Assembly (NCBI RefSeq): GCF_000013705.1
Contig: NC_007947.1
Location: forward strand, 372,001-436,000
Direction: 5' to 3'
DNA: 64,000 nucleotides
Source of the DNA: Methylobacillus flagellatus KT
Lineage (GTDB): Bacteria > Pseudomonadota > Gammaproteobacteria > Burkholderiales > Methylophilaceae
The position numbers and the translations under genes were made by a program. A model generated the notes under the pieces. The model had not been told where the DNA came from, did not search any database, and was given only the letters and a program-made list of their open reading frames with translations. Within the stretch, counting starts at the first letter, position 1. Every line of letters starts with the position of its first letter. Positions 8,811 through 18,397 of this stretch are shown here, piece after piece.

Positions 8811-11800
8811 CGCTCTTGCTGTAATGGTAGGTTTCAGTGAGTGGCTCAAACTCTTCGTTCCGGATCATGGATTTGCCGTCGGACAGTTTGGCAAATATGT
8901 AGTACAGACCAGGGATGAGAATGACGCCGAAGATGGTGCCGAACAGCATGCCGCCGAGCGCGGAGCTGCCGATGGTACGGTTGCCCACCGCGCCCGCGCC
9001 CGTGGCGACGACCAGCGGGATCAGGCCGGCGATGAAGGCAAACGAGGTCATCAGGATAGGGCGGAAGCGTACGCGTGCGCTCTCGATCGCGGCATCCTTG
9101 ATCGACAGGCCTTGCGCATGTTTCTGCACCGCATATTCCACGATCAGCACCGCGTTCTTTCCGAGCAGCCCGACCAGCATCACCAGCCCGACCTGGGCGT
9201 AGATGTCGTTGGCAAGCCCCAATGCTTTCAACATGAAGAACGAGCCGAACACGCCCGCGGGCAGCGAGAGCACGACCACCAGCGGCAGAATGAAGCTCTC
9301 GTACTGCGCTGCCAGCACCATGTAGACGAACACCAGCACGACGCCGAAGATGATGATGGCCTCGTTGCCACGGTTGGCCTCGTCGAATGACAGGCCTTCC
9401 CAGCCGATGTCATAGCCGTGCGGCAGGGTGGCTTTCGCCACTTGCTCCACCGCCTTGATCGCGTCGTCCGTGGTGTAGCCGTCGGCAGGCATGGCGCGGA
9501 TGGTGGCGGAGTTGTAGAGGTTGTAGCGCGTGATCTCGTTCGGGCCCTGCATCTTCTTCAGCTTCATGAAGGCCGAGTAGGGCACCATTTCGCCTTCCTC
9601 GTTCTTCACGTAGTAGTTGAGGATGTCGGTCGGGTAGCGGCGGAATTCCGGCCCGGCCTGGGTGTAGACCTTGAAGAAGTTGTTGAAGCGGATGAAGCCC
9701 TGCTCGTAGGTGCTGCCGATCAGGATGTCCAGGTTGTCCATCGCCTTGGCGATCGAAACCTTCTTCTGCATCGCGAGCTTGTTGTCGATCTGGATTTCAT
9801 ACTGCGGGTAGTTCGCCGCATAGAAGGTGAACAGGCCGGTGAGCTCCTTGCGCTTGGCGAGCGCCTTCATGAAATCCTGGTTGATCTTGTCGAACTCGTG
9901 GTAATCCGTGTTATCGGTCTTGTCGAGCAGGCGCAGCGCCAGGCCCGATGCCGCGCCGTAGCCGGGGACGGCTGGCGGCTCGAAGAACTCGATCACGGCG
10001 CCGAAGTCCTTGGTTTTTTCTTCCAGCTCCTCGATGATCTGGTGCACGGATTGCTTGCGCTCAGACCAGTCCTTGAGGTTGATGATGCAAGTGCCGGCAT
10101 TGGAGCCGCGGCCCTCGGTCAGCACCTCGTAGCCCGCCAGGGAAGATACCGACTGCACGCCCTCGACCTTGGAGGCGATGCCCTGCAACTGCCGGGCGAT
10201 CTTGTTGGTGACTTCCAGCGTGGAGCCGGGCGGCGTCTGGATGATCGCGTACACCATGCCCTGGTCCTCGCCCGGGATGAAGCCTGCGGGCAATGTCTTG
10301 TCGACCAGGAAGGTACCGGCGGCGAACGCGGCCAGCATGAGGAAGGTGACGATGCGGCGCGTGACGACGATATCCAGCAATTGGGTGTAGCGTCCCGTCA
10401 CCTTCTCGAACACATGGTTGAAGGCGTTGATGAACAGGCTGACCGGCGTCTTGCGCTTGGGCTGGCCGTGGTTGTTCTTCAGCAGCATCGCGCACAGCAC
10501 CGGCGTCAGCGACAAGGCGACGACGCCCGAGATGATAATGGAAGCTGCCATGGTGATGGAGAACTGGCGGTAGAACACGCCCACCGGCCCAGTCATGAAG
10601 GCCACGGGCACGAACACGGCGGTCATCACCAGGGTAATGGCGACGATCGCCCCGCCGATCTCCCCCAGCACCTTTTGGGTGGCCTTGTAGGGAGTCAAGT
10701 GCTCGGTTTCCATCTTGGCATGGACAGCTTCCACAACCACAATGGCGTTATCCACCACAATACCGATTGCCAGCACCAGTGCAAACAGTGTGATCAGGTT
10801 GATCGAAATCCCGAACATCTGCATGACGAAGAAGGTGCCGATCAGCGACACCGGCACCGCCAGGATCGGGATCAGGGTGGAGCGCCAGTCGCCCAGGAAG
10901 ATGAACACCACCAGGGCTACCAGGACGAACGCCTCGATCAGGGTGTGGATCACCTTTTCGATCGAAGCATCCAGGAACTTGGATACGTCGTAGTTGACTT
11001 CATAATCCATGCCTTCGGGGAAGGATGCCTTCAGTTCCTCCATTCTTTCCTTCACATGCTCGATCACTTCGGTGGCGTTGCTGCCGTAGTTCTGCTTGAG
11101 CACGATGGCCGCTGAAGGATAGCCATCTTTGTTGGAGTAAATGTCGTAGAACTCGCTGTTCAGCTCGACCTTGGCGATGTCCTTGAGGTGGAGGATCTCG
11201 CCTTCGGAGTTTGCGCGGATGATGATGTCTGCATACTGCTCGGGCTTGTTGTAGCGGCCCTGGTAGATCAGCACGTATTCCTTGGATTGCGCGGTGATGC
11301 CCGAGCTCTGGCCCAGGCGGCCGGGGCGGCCGATCACGCTCTGGCTGTTGATCGCCTTCATGACTTCCTCGGTGGAGACGTTGTAGGCGCGCATGCGTTC
11401 TGGGTTGAGCCAGATGCGCATCGCGTACTGGCGGCTGCCGAGGATCTTGGCCTGGGCGATGCCGTTGACGCGCTGTATCTCGGGGATGATGTTGACGTTG
11501 GCGTAGTTGAAGAGGAATTTCTCGTCCGCGTGCTTATCCTTGCTGTAAAGATTGATGTACATCAGCATGCTGGGCTGGACGCGTTCGACCACCACGCCTT
11601 CCATCTGAACCAGCTCGGGCAGGCGGCTCATCACCTGGTCGATACGGGTCTTGACGTTGATCATGGCCTGGTTGGGGTCCACGCCGAGGTCGAAGATCAC
11701 CTGGATCGTGGCTTCGCCCGCGCTGGTGGCATCAGACACGATGTACTTCATGCCGGGTACGCCGTTGATCGCACGCTCAATGGTGATCAGCGATGACTGC

Positions 11801-11973
11801 ACCAGCACGTCGGCGCTGGCGCCGGGGTAGGCCAGCGAGACGATCACGCGCGGCGGCGCGATGTCGGGAAACTGCGATGTGGGCAGGGTCTTGATCGACA
11901 AGAACCCCATGAATACGATCAATAGCGACAATACAATCGCCATGACCGGTCTTTTGATGAAAATATTCAGCAT
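8794..11973 (-). CDS. RND efflux transporter, HAE1 (AcrB/MexF-like) family
   Basis: A 1059-residue inner-membrane proton/drug antiporter of normal HAE1 length with 12 expected transmembrane helices. The N-terminal MLNIFIKRPVMAIVLSLLIVFMG, the TM4 acidic pair in LAIGIVVDNAIVVVEAV, and late motifs LVGLLGKNAVLIVEYA and ARVRFRPILMTS are all present. It accepts substrates from the periplasm or membrane and passes them to the TolC-like channel. It lies between the membrane-fusion and outer-membrane genes. Long opposite-strand frames (such as 9418-11115) are shadows. Substrates cannot be told from sequence. Confidence 0.97.
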   Translation of the reverse strand: MLNIFIKRPVMAIVLSLLIVFMGFLSIKTLPTSQFPDIAPPRVIVSLAYPGASADVLVQSSLITIERAINGVPGMKYIVSDATSAGEATIQVIFDLGVDPNQAMINVKTRIDQVMSRLPELVQMEGVVVERVQPSMLMYINLYSKDKHADEKFLFNYANVNIIPEIQRVNGIAQAKILGSRQYAMRIWLNPERMRAYNVSTEEVMKAINSQSVIGRPGRLGQSSGITAQSKEYVLIYQGRYNKPEQYADIIIRANSEGEILHLKDIAKVELNSEFYDIYSNKDGYPSAAIVLKQNYGSNATEVIEHVKERMEELKASFPEGMDYEVNYDVSKFLDASIEKVIHTLIEAFVLVALVVFIFLGDWRSTLIPILAVPVSLIGTFFVMQMFGISINLITLFALVLAIGIVVDNAIVVVEAVHAKMETEHLTPYKATQKVLGEIGGAIVAITLVMTAVFVPVAFMTGPVGVFYRQFSITMAASIIISGVVALSLTPVLCAMLLKNNHGQPKRKTPVSLFINAFNHVFEKVTGRYTQLLDIVVTRRIVTFLMLAAFAAGTFLVDKTLPAGFIPGEDQGMVYAIIQTPPGSTLEVTNKIARQLQGIASKVEGVQSVSSLAGYEVLTEGRGSNAGTCIINLKDWSERKQSVHQIIEELEEKTKDFGAVIEFFEPPAVPGYGAASGLALRLLDKTDNTDYHEFDKINQDFMKALAKRKELTGLFTFYAANYPQYEIQIDNKLAMQKKVSIAKAMDNLDILIGSTYEQGFIRFNNFFKVYTQAGPEFRRYPTDILNYYVKNEEGEMVPYSAFMKLKKMQGPNEITRYNLYNSATIRAMPADGYTTDDAIKAVEQVAKATLPHGYDIGWEGLSFDEANRGNEAIIIFGVVLVFVYMVLAAQYESFILPLVVVLSLPAGVFGSFFMLKALGLANDIYAQVGLVMLVGLLGKNAVLIVEYAVQKHAQGLSIKDAAIESARVRFRPILMTSFAFIAGLIPLVVATGAGAVGNRTIGSSALGGMLFGTIFGVILIPGLYYIFAKLSDGKSMIRNEEFEPLTETYHYSKSDDDQE

Positions 11974-11994
11974 TGATTTCGTCGCCTGGTTGGG

Positions 11995-13101
11995 TTATTC
12001 AGCGTAAAGGCTCAGGTCCGACATGGCCTTGTCTGGGGGGATGAAATCGACGTTGACCTGCTCGCCGTTATGCACTTTCCTCAACCCCTCGATCAGGATC
12101 TTGTCGTCTGCTTCCAGCCCGTCCTTGACAATGTAGACGTGCGGCAACTCCGCATCGATGGTGACCAGCCGCTGCTCGATCTTGTTATCCTGGTTGATGA
12201 CGTAGACATAGGTCTTGTCGAGAATCTCGAATGTGGCTTTCTGCGGGATCAGCAACGCATCCGTGTAAGGAATGTTCATGAGGATGCTGCCAGTCTGGCC
12301 GTGCCGCAGTACCCGGTTGGGATTGGGGAAAACGGCGCGGAAAGCGATGTTGCCAGTCTTGTTGTCGAAATCCGCCTCTATGGTCTCGATCACGCCTTCC
12401 TGGTCGAACACTTCGCCGTTCGCCATCTTCAGCTTCACCTTTTCCTTGTCCTGGGCGTGGTTCTTCTTGCTCTGCACATAGTCGAGATATTCGGATTCGG
12501 GCACGTTGAAGTACACCCACATCCTGCTGATGTCGGACAGTGTAGTCAGTAGGTCGCCTTCATCCAGCAGACTGCCGTTCCTCGCTTCCAGATGGTCCAT
12601 GATGCCGGTGAAGGGCGCGTTGATGTTGGTGAAGCCGAGGTGTGTTTCCGCCACGTTGACTTCAGCGTTGGCCTTGTCCAGCTTGGCCTTGGCGAGTGCC
12701 AGTTCATTGGGCGAGACGATGTTCTTGTCTGCCAGTGCCTTGGTGTTTTCGTACTCGATACGGGCCATGCTGGCCTCGGCCTTGGCTTTTTGCAGGTCGG
12801 CCTGGTAAAGGTTGGGCATGATGCGGAACATGGGTTGGCCCTTGTTGACCTGCTGTCCTTCATCGACAAAGGTGTCCTGCAGATAGCCGCGCTCCAGTGC
12901 ACGCACCTCGATATGGCGGATGGCACGGATCTGGGAAACATACTCCTTCACGATGGCCGTGTCCTGGCGCAGCGGCGAAGTCGCCTTGAGCCTGGGCTGC
13001 TCATGAGGCTCGTGGGGCTCGGTTTGGTGGCAGCCGCTCAGTAACGCCGCGATGACGCTTAAGACGCAAGAAAATTTTTTCATCATAAGATTTCGATTCA
13101 T
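11995..13101 (-). CDS. RND periplasmic adaptor (membrane fusion protein)
   Basis: A 368-residue adaptor of the MexE/AcrA class. A lipoprotein signal ends in LLSGC. A barrel-sandwich/lipoyl half follows (EVRALERGYLQDTFVDEGQQVNKGQPMFRI), then a helical hairpin rich in Ala, Lys and Glu (about residues 105-160), the second lipoyl half (TNINAPFTGIMDHL), and beta-barrel and membrane-proximal domains. It is first in the efflux operon, 21 bp before the RND gene. The start may instead be at the MMKK methionines 15 bp downstream. No regulator gene adjoins the operon. Confidence 0.93.
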   Translation of the reverse strand: MNRNLMMKKFSCVLSVIAALLSGCHQTEPHEPHEQPRLKATSPLRQDTAIVKEYVSQIRAIRHIEVRALERGYLQDTFVDEGQQVNKGQPMFRIMPNLYQADLQKAKAEASMARIEYENTKALADKNIVSPNELALAKAKLDKANAEVNVAETHLGFTNINAPFTGIMDHLEARNGSLLDEGDLLTTLSDISRMWVYFNVPESEYLDYVQSKKNHAQDKEKVKLKMANGEVFDQEGVIETIEADFDNKTGNIAFRAVFPNPNRVLRHGQTGSILMNIPYTDALLIPQKATFEILDKTYVYVINQDNKIEQRLVTIDAELPHVYIVKDGLEADDKILIEGLRKVHNGEQVNVDFIPPDKAMSDLSLYAE

Positions 13102-13417
13102 TTCAGAAGATCAAAAAACCTGAGTTCATCGTGCCCACTGCACGGCGCTGTCCGTGCGACAAACGTGCAGGACTGGGCGGCAATGGTCAGCTTGAGTTAG
13201 GGGTATGGAGGGCAGGGTTTCCGCAGAGGCGTCAGCTGCCGCCGAGTAGCGGTCAGCAAGCGGTATTGGCCAATGAAACGGGGAGCCTATGTGCTGGTCG
13301 CGATGCGGCGGGGCTGCGCATGGAAAGTCAGACGACTGGAAAAAGACAGCCCGAGTCTGACTAACCTATTGTGCTGCTAACGTCCGATGGAAATACTGCC
13401 TTGGGCAGGAAGTGCCC
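13102..13417. other. Intergenic region upstream of the efflux operon
   Basis: About 315 bp. It should hold the promoter of the efflux operon, but no confident -35/-10 pair or operator was recognised. A plus-strand 77-codon frame (13131-13364) has no ribosome site and an Arg/Gln/Gly-biased composition typical of a spurious frame. Confidence 0.4.
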
Positions 13418-13756
13418 TTAGGCGGGGAGTGGAGGATCCCGTGGTCTGACATGGGTGGAGAAGTAGAGGCGCTTTGCTGCGCCATTGCATGTGAGCGCCC
13501 AGGAAACCGGGGCGTCGGCAACCAGCAATAGTGCCGTCAGCAGAAGGCTCGCGAACGACAGTACTAGCGAAGCAAGCGGTTCGCCATCACCATTGGAGGA
13601 GGCTTCGATATTGATGACTTCAACAACATTGGTGTCGCTGACATAGAGCGTGTCAGGCAACTGCATGCAGAGATAGGCCAGACTGACCAATGACAACACC
13701 ACTGATAACAGGATCAGTCGTATCCTCAAGGCAGTGGGGTCTAATCTTGACTTCAT
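13418..13756 (-). CDS. Hypothetical small membrane protein
   Basis: About 112 residues from the in-frame ATG at 13756 (a longer frame reaches 13804). Two hydrophobic segments are visible (LILLSVVLSLVSLAYLCM and LASLVLSFASLLLTALLLV), with a loop between them and a C-terminus ending FSTHVRPRDPPLPA. The terminal R-x-PP pattern is faintly like DUF2946 proteins linked to metal stress, but this is weak. It stands alone between two intergenic gaps. Confidence 0.5.
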   Translation of the reverse strand: MKSRLDPTALRIRLILLSVVLSLVSLAYLCMQLPDTLYVSDTNVVEVINIEASSNGDGEPLASLVLSFASLLLTALLLVADAPVSWALTCNGAAKRLYFSTHVRPRDPPLPA

Positions 13757-14046
13757 TGGTCTCAATCGTTGCTGGTTAGGCGTATCGGAAGGCCGATACG
13801 TCAAAAATGGCGTTCATCCTAGCATGGTTGAAAAAACGACTGCAATAGCAATACTGAATAGCTCGGTATTGAAGGGTAAGACTTGAGCGAATGGAATTGG
13901 TTTCCTGACACTCGAAGTAGATATTGCCCTATGGCCAATGGCCGTTGAATCATGGTGCCCGGTTAAAAGCGCACGGATTGTCCGGTAAAGGGCTGCTTAA
14001 AGCTTTATAATCGCGAATTAATATGTCGTTTTTGCAGGGGTAGTGA

Positions 14047-14592
14047 ATGTCGGAAGGATTCGAAGATATGGCAATCCAGCAGCTTCATTTGAGCTACAGC
14101 AGCCAGCAGGACCGCATGCTGCTTAAAATCAGCCTGGTGGATGCGGCAGAGCTGAATGCGTGGCTGACACGACGTATCGTGCGCGTATTGTGGGGCTTGC
14201 TGCAGGATATCGAGCTCTCGCCAGGGGAGATGCACGACACCTTGGCGGTGACGACCGAGGAGCTGCTAGAGCATTTCAACCAGGAAGTGGAAAGCTTGCC
14301 GGTGATGCAGGGCATTAATTTTTCCGGCGCATATCATGACATCAAGCAGGCAACGGCCGAGCCGCCGGTGCTGATCGCTGAATGCAGGTTGGTGCACATG
14401 GACCATACTGAATCCATGCTGGAGCTGCACAGCCAGGCAGGGGAAGTCTATAGCATTGCATTGACGGCGGAATTGAGCCATGCATTGAGCGGCATGCTGC
14501 AATTGGCAACCCAGGAGGCCGCCTGGGACCTGGGGCTGACCACAGACCGCATTGTGCTGGCAGATGAGGCTGCACAATACGTCCTGCATTGA
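14047..14592 (+). CDS. Conserved hypothetical protein upstream of bioA
   Basis: A 181-residue, acidic, soluble protein with no signal peptide or membrane segment. I do not recognise a domain. Visible features are an N-terminal beta-rich part (IQQLHLSYSSQQDRMLLKISL), a helical middle, and a hydrophobic C-terminal half. It ends 9 bp before bioA and is probably co-transcribed with bioA and dacB. Confidence 0.7.
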   Translation: MSEGFEDMAIQQLHLSYSSQQDRMLLKISLVDAAELNAWLTRRIVRVLWGLLQDIELSPGEMHDTLAVTTEELLEHFNQEVESLPVMQGINFSGAYHDIKQATAEPPVLIAECRLVHMDHTESMLELHSQAGEVYSIALTAELSHALSGMLQLATQEAAWDLGLTTDRIVLADEAAQYVLH

Positions 14593-14601
14593 CACTGGCT
14601 C

Positions 14602-15915
14602 ATGACAACGAGTAACGCCTCCCTGCTGCAGCGCAGCCTGGCTGCGGTGTGGCATCCCTGCACCCAGATGAAGCAGCATGAAGCATTGCCGCTGGTGCCG
14701 GTCAAGCGTGGTGAAGGCGTGTGGCTGGAGGACTTTGACGGCAAGCGCTACCTGGATGGTGTCAGTTCATGGTGGGTCAATCTATTCGGTCATAACCACC
14801 CGCATATCAAGCAGGCAATCAAGGCGCAGTTGGACCAGCTCGAGCATGTGATACTGGCCGGCTTCACCCACGAGCCTGTGGTGCGGCTTTCCGAACAGCT
14901 GTCATTGCTTACCGGACTGGGGCATAGTTTCTACGCTTCCGACGGCGCTTCGGCGACCGAGATCGCGCTCAAGATGAGCTTCCATTACTGGCGTAATCAT
15001 GGCGAGACAGCCAAGACACGCTTCCTCAGCCTTCAGAACGGCTACCACGGCGAAACCCTGGGGTCGCTTTCCGTCACTGATATCGCTCTGTTCAAGGATA
15101 CCTATGCACCCTTGCTGCGCGAGGAGTCTATAGCATTGCCCAGCCCGGATTGGCGTCGTGCGGAACCGGGGGAGAGTGCTGAGCAGTATGCCTTGCGTTG
15201 CGCAGGTCAAGCTGAGGCCTATATCGCCCAGCACCATGCCGGGATTGCAGCGGTGATCGTTGAGCCGCTGGTGCAGTGCGCCACCGGCATGGCAATGTAT
15301 CACCCTGTTTATCTGCAACGTTTGCGTGCACTATGCGACCGTTACCAAGTGCACCTGATCGCTGACGAGATCGCCGTGGGCTTCGGCCGCACCGGCACCA
15401 TGTTCGCGATCGAGCAGGCTGGCATCAAGCCGGATTTCATCTGCCTATCCAAGGGCATTACGGGCGGCTACCTGCCACTTTCCGTGGTGCAGACGACTCA
15501 GGATATCTATGCGGCTTTTTATGATGACAGCGTGACCCGCGGTTTCCTGCACTCGCACAGCTATACCGGCAATGCACTGGCGTGCAGCGCGGCGCTTGCT
15601 ACCCTCGACATCTTCGCTCAGCATGATGTGCTGAACAGCAACCGTCGCAAGGCCGGTTACCTGAACCGCAGGCTTGCAGCATGGCGCGACCTGCCTATTC
15701 GCCATTTGCGCAATACAGGCATGATCTGGGCATTTGACGTCACGCCAAGCCGGCCCGGATTCCAACAACGTTTCTACCAGGCCGCGTTGCAACGGGGACT
15801 GTTATTGCGGCCAGTGGGCAATACAGTCTATTTCATGCCACCCTATATCATCAGCGAGGAAGAGATGGACTGGATGCTGGAGCAAGCCAGGGGTGCGCTG
15901 GAGGAAAGCCTATGA
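14602..15915 (+). CDS. bioA: Adenosylmethionine-8-amino-7-oxononanoate aminotransferase
   Basis: This PLP-dependent class-III aminotransferase converts KAPA to DAPA in biotin synthesis using S-adenosylmethionine as amino donor. At 437 residues it has the expected length. Diagnostic segments are VWHPCTQMKQHE near the N-terminus, DGVSSWWVNLFGHNHP, the PLP-binding HLIADEIAVGFGRTGTMFA, and the Schiff-base lysine in ICLSKGITGGYLPLS. Its stop overlaps the dacB start by 4 bp (ATGA). No other biotin genes are in the window. Confidence 0.97.
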   Translation: MTTSNASLLQRSLAAVWHPCTQMKQHEALPLVPVKRGEGVWLEDFDGKRYLDGVSSWWVNLFGHNHPHIKQAIKAQLDQLEHVILAGFTHEPVVRLSEQLSLLTGLGHSFYASDGASATEIALKMSFHYWRNHGETAKTRFLSLQNGYHGETLGSLSVTDIALFKDTYAPLLREESIALPSPDWRRAEPGESAEQYALRCAGQAEAYIAQHHAGIAAVIVEPLVQCATGMAMYHPVYLQRLRALCDRYQVHLIADEIAVGFGRTGTMFAIEQAGIKPDFICLSKGITGGYLPLSVVQTTQDIYAAFYDDSVTRGFLHSHSYTGNALACSAALATLDIFAQHDVLNSNRRKAGYLNRRLAAWRDLPIRHLRNTGMIWAFDVTPSRPGFQQRFYQAALQRGLLLRPVGNTVYFMPPYIISEEEMDWMLEQARGALEESL

Positions 15916-17318
15916 TGAGGTTGCTTCTGGCGAGCCTGTTGCTGGGAATGAGCACGTTGCTTCATGCTGCTGCCATCCCGGAGCCGGTCAGTGAGCTGCT
16001 CAGGAAAAGCGGTATTCCCGCCGAGAATGTCGCCGTCTATGTGCAGCGCGTCGATCAATCATCGCCCTTGGTGGATCACCAAAGCGATCGTCCGATGAAG
16101 ACGGCTTCGACCATGAAGCTGTTGAGCACTTATGCCGGGCTGGAGCTGCTGGGGCCGGGCTATCGCTGGCGTACTCAGGTTTACCATGATGGCAGTCTCG
16201 AAGATGGTGTCTTGCACGGCAACCTGATCATTCAGGGGCGCGGCGACCCTTATCTGCTGGCTGCCGATATGCGGATGATGCTGGAAAATTTGCGCCTGGC
16301 AGGTGTGGAGGATATTCAGGGAGATATCGTGCTCGATACCCACTACTTCGCCCGACGTTTTCACGATACCGCTGAATTCGATGGTAAGCCGCATGCGCCC
16401 TACAATGCTGTTCCTAATGCGTTTGCCGTCAATATCAAGTCTACTTCATTCCACTTCCTGGTCGAGAGAGGCAAGCTGGCCATAGAGGCCGATCCCATCC
16501 TGCCGGAAATTCACATTCATAACCAAACCAATCTGGTGCGCGGCGAGTGCGGAGACTGGAAAAGCCGCCTGAGGTTTGTCGTAGAGCCGATGGGGAACGA
16601 GGTGGCGGTGACATTCAAGGGAGATTATCCCTTGGCCTGCGGCAGTAAGACGCTGGAACTGAATGTGCTTGAAGACGGACCCTATGCCTATGGCTTGTTT
16701 CGAAGCAATTGGCTTTCGCTAGGGGGCAAGCTCCAGGGAGGGTGGCGCTATGGCGTGCTTCCTGAAGATGCAAGGTTGCTGCTCACGCACGATTCGCTGC
16801 CGCTGTCGGAAATCATCCGCACGATTAACAAGTACAGCAACAATCTCATGGTCAGGCAGCTGTTCCTGACGATGGGAGCAGAGCGAGTTTCCAGCCCGGC
16901 GATGGAGGCGGACGGTGTTCTAGCCGTCAAGGCATGGCTTGCCAGCAAGGGGCTGCACTTCCCGGAGCTGGTGCTGGAGAATGGTTCGGGGCTTTCACGC
17001 CATGAACAGATAACAGCGAGACATATGGCGGCTTTCCTGTTGGCGGCGTATGCCAGCCCCGTCATGCCGGAATATCTTTCCGCCCTGCCTATTCCCTCCG
17101 TGGATGGCACCATGGCCAATCGCCTGCGCCACAGCGAGGCCAGGGGAAGCGCGCACCTGAAAACCGGGACGATCAACGGCGTGAGCGCCTTGGCAGGCTA
17201 TGTGCACGACCGCAGGGGGCGGCGCTGGGTAGCGGTGATCATGGTAAACGACCCCAAGGCCAGCAGTTCGCGTGCTGCTCAGGACGCACTTATCGACTGG
17301 ATTTATCATCGGCCCTGA
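15912..17318 (+). CDS. dacB: D-alanyl-D-alanine carboxypeptidase/endopeptidase (PBP4)
   Basis: A 468-residue periplasmic peptidoglycan hydrolase. A signal peptide (about residues 1-20) precedes the three penicillin-binding motifs: SxxK in TASTMKLL (Ser about 66), SNN in KYSNNLMVRQL (about 307), and KTG in HLKTGTINGVSALAGY (about 415). The long insert between the first two motifs is typical of class C low-mass PBPs. It trims or cleaves DD-peptide cross-links. It is translationally coupled to bioA through a 4-bp overlap. Confidence 0.95.
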   Translation: MMRLLLASLLLGMSTLLHAAAIPEPVSELLRKSGIPAENVAVYVQRVDQSSPLVDHQSDRPMKTASTMKLLSTYAGLELLGPGYRWRTQVYHDGSLEDGVLHGNLIIQGRGDPYLLAADMRMMLENLRLAGVEDIQGDIVLDTHYFARRFHDTAEFDGKPHAPYNAVPNAFAVNIKSTSFHFLVERGKLAIEADPILPEIHIHNQTNLVRGECGDWKSRLRFVVEPMGNEVAVTFKGDYPLACGSKTLELNVLEDGPYAYGLFRSNWLSLGGKLQGGWRYGVLPEDARLLLTHDSLPLSEIIRTINKYSNNLMVRQLFLTMGAERVSSPAMEADGVLAVKAWLASKGLHFPELVLENGSGLSRHEQITARHMAAFLLAAYASPVMPEYLSALPIPSVDGTMANRLRHSEARGSAHLKTGTINGVSALAGYVHDRRGRRWVAVIMVNDPKASSSRAAQDALIDWIYHRP

Positions 17319-17424
17319 TGCGCACAGGGTTGCATAATCTGGGTATCATACTGGCTCGCGCTGCGCGCAAGCGCCTGTTCTTGGCGAGCGCGCTGCTGTT
17401 GTAAACCTGCTATCGGAGTAATCC

Positions 17425-17883
17425 ATGAAACCAATTGCCATGCTGGCAAGCGCGTTCGTGCTGGCCATGCTCGCCATGAGTGGCTGTTCAGCCGATACCA
17501 ATAGTGACAAGGAAAAAATCGTAATGAGCGACAACATCACCGAATTACAGAAAATCGATACCCTGGTGGGGGAAGGCCGTGAAGCCGAAGCCGGCTTGAA
17601 TGTGACTGTGCACTATACCGGCTGGCTGTATGACCCCAGCAAGCCTGATGGCAAGGGCACCAAGTTCGACAGTTCTGTGGACCGCCGTGAACCGTTCGTG
17701 TTCTATCTGGGCGGCGGGCAGGTGATCCGTGGCTGGGACGAAGGATTTGCGGGCATGAAGGTGGGCGGCAAGCGCACCCTCGTCATTCCGCCGGAGTATG
17801 GCTATGGTGCACGCGGCGCAGGTGGCGTGATCCCACCTAACGCCACCTTGCTGTTCGATGTGGAGCTGCTTGGAGTAAAGTAA
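17425..17883 (+). CDS. FKBP-type peptidyl-prolyl isomerase, probable lipoprotein
   Basis: A 152-residue protein with a lipoprotein signal peptide (LAMSGC, Cys21) and one FKBP domain: [63 protein letters not shown] and [16 protein letters not shown]. It catalyses cis-trans proline isomerisation, here probably in the periplasm. GGAG precedes the ATG. A second in-frame ATG at 17524 with AAGGA upstream would give a signal-less cytoplasmic form of about 119 residues. Confidence 0.93.
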   Translation: MKPIAMLASAFVLAMLAMSGCSADTNSDKEKIVMSDNITELQKIDTLVGEGREAEAGLNVTVHYTGWLYDPSKPDGKGTKFDSSVDRREPFVFYLGGGQVIRGWDEGFAGMKVGGKRTLVIPPEYGYGARGAGGVIPPNATLLFDVELLGVK

Positions 17884-17960
17884 GCGCTTGCTGATGGCAT
17901 CCATGGCATGTGTCATGGATGTTGTTTGATGGATCTACGCTGGATGGAACAAAAAACGAA

Positions 17961-18383
17961 ATGAAAGCACGTGTTAAGTGGATTGAGAATGTCTGTTTCA
18001 TGGGCGAGTCCGAAACTGGGCATGCCGTCGTGTTGGATGGGGCGCCGGAGGCTGGTGGCCGCAACCTCGGCATGCGTCCGATGGAAATGCTGCTGATTGG
18101 GATGGGTGCCTGCACTTCGTTCGATGTGGTCACCATTCTCAAGAAATCACGTCAGCCCGTGACGGACTGCGTGGCTGAGATCAGCGCTGAGCGTGCCAAC
18201 GACATCCCCAAGGTATTCACCAAAATCCATGTGCATTTCGTCGTGACCGGCAAAGGCCTGAATCCTGCCCAGGTGGAGCGTGCTGTCAAGTTGTCGGCGG
18301 AGAAATATTGCTCGGCTTCCATCATGCTGGGCAAGGCCGCTGAAGTTACGCACGATTTCGAGATAGCAGAGGCCGAACTTTGA
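17961..18383 (+). CDS. OsmC family peroxiredoxin-like protein
   Basis: A 140-residue OsmC/Ohr-fold protein. The two redox cysteines are present, in LLIGMGACTSFDVVTIL and in AEKYCSASIMLGK. Family members reduce organic hydroperoxides or act in stress defence; this is closest to the YhfA-like OsmC group. The ATG at 17961 is chosen over the upstream in-frame start at 17910 because the domain begins at MKARVKW. It overlaps or abuts the following VOC gene. Confidence 0.9.
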   Translation: MKARVKWIENVCFMGESETGHAVVLDGAPEAGGRNLGMRPMEMLLIGMGACTSFDVVTILKKSRQPVTDCVAEISAERANDIPKVFTKIHVHFVVTGKGLNPAQVERAVKLSAEKYCSASIMLGKAAEVTHDFEIAEAEL

Positions 18384-18397
18384 ACAGGCCTCATGGC

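Noticed and set aside
9418..11115. 565-codon open frame opposite the RND transporter
   Set aside because: It is antisense to a well-conserved pump gene, His/Val/Asp/Gly-biased with no domain, and typical of the shadow frame in GC-rich coding DNA.
13131..13364. 77-codon plus-strand frame upstream of the efflux adaptor
   Set aside because: It has no ribosome site, biased composition and no family likeness.
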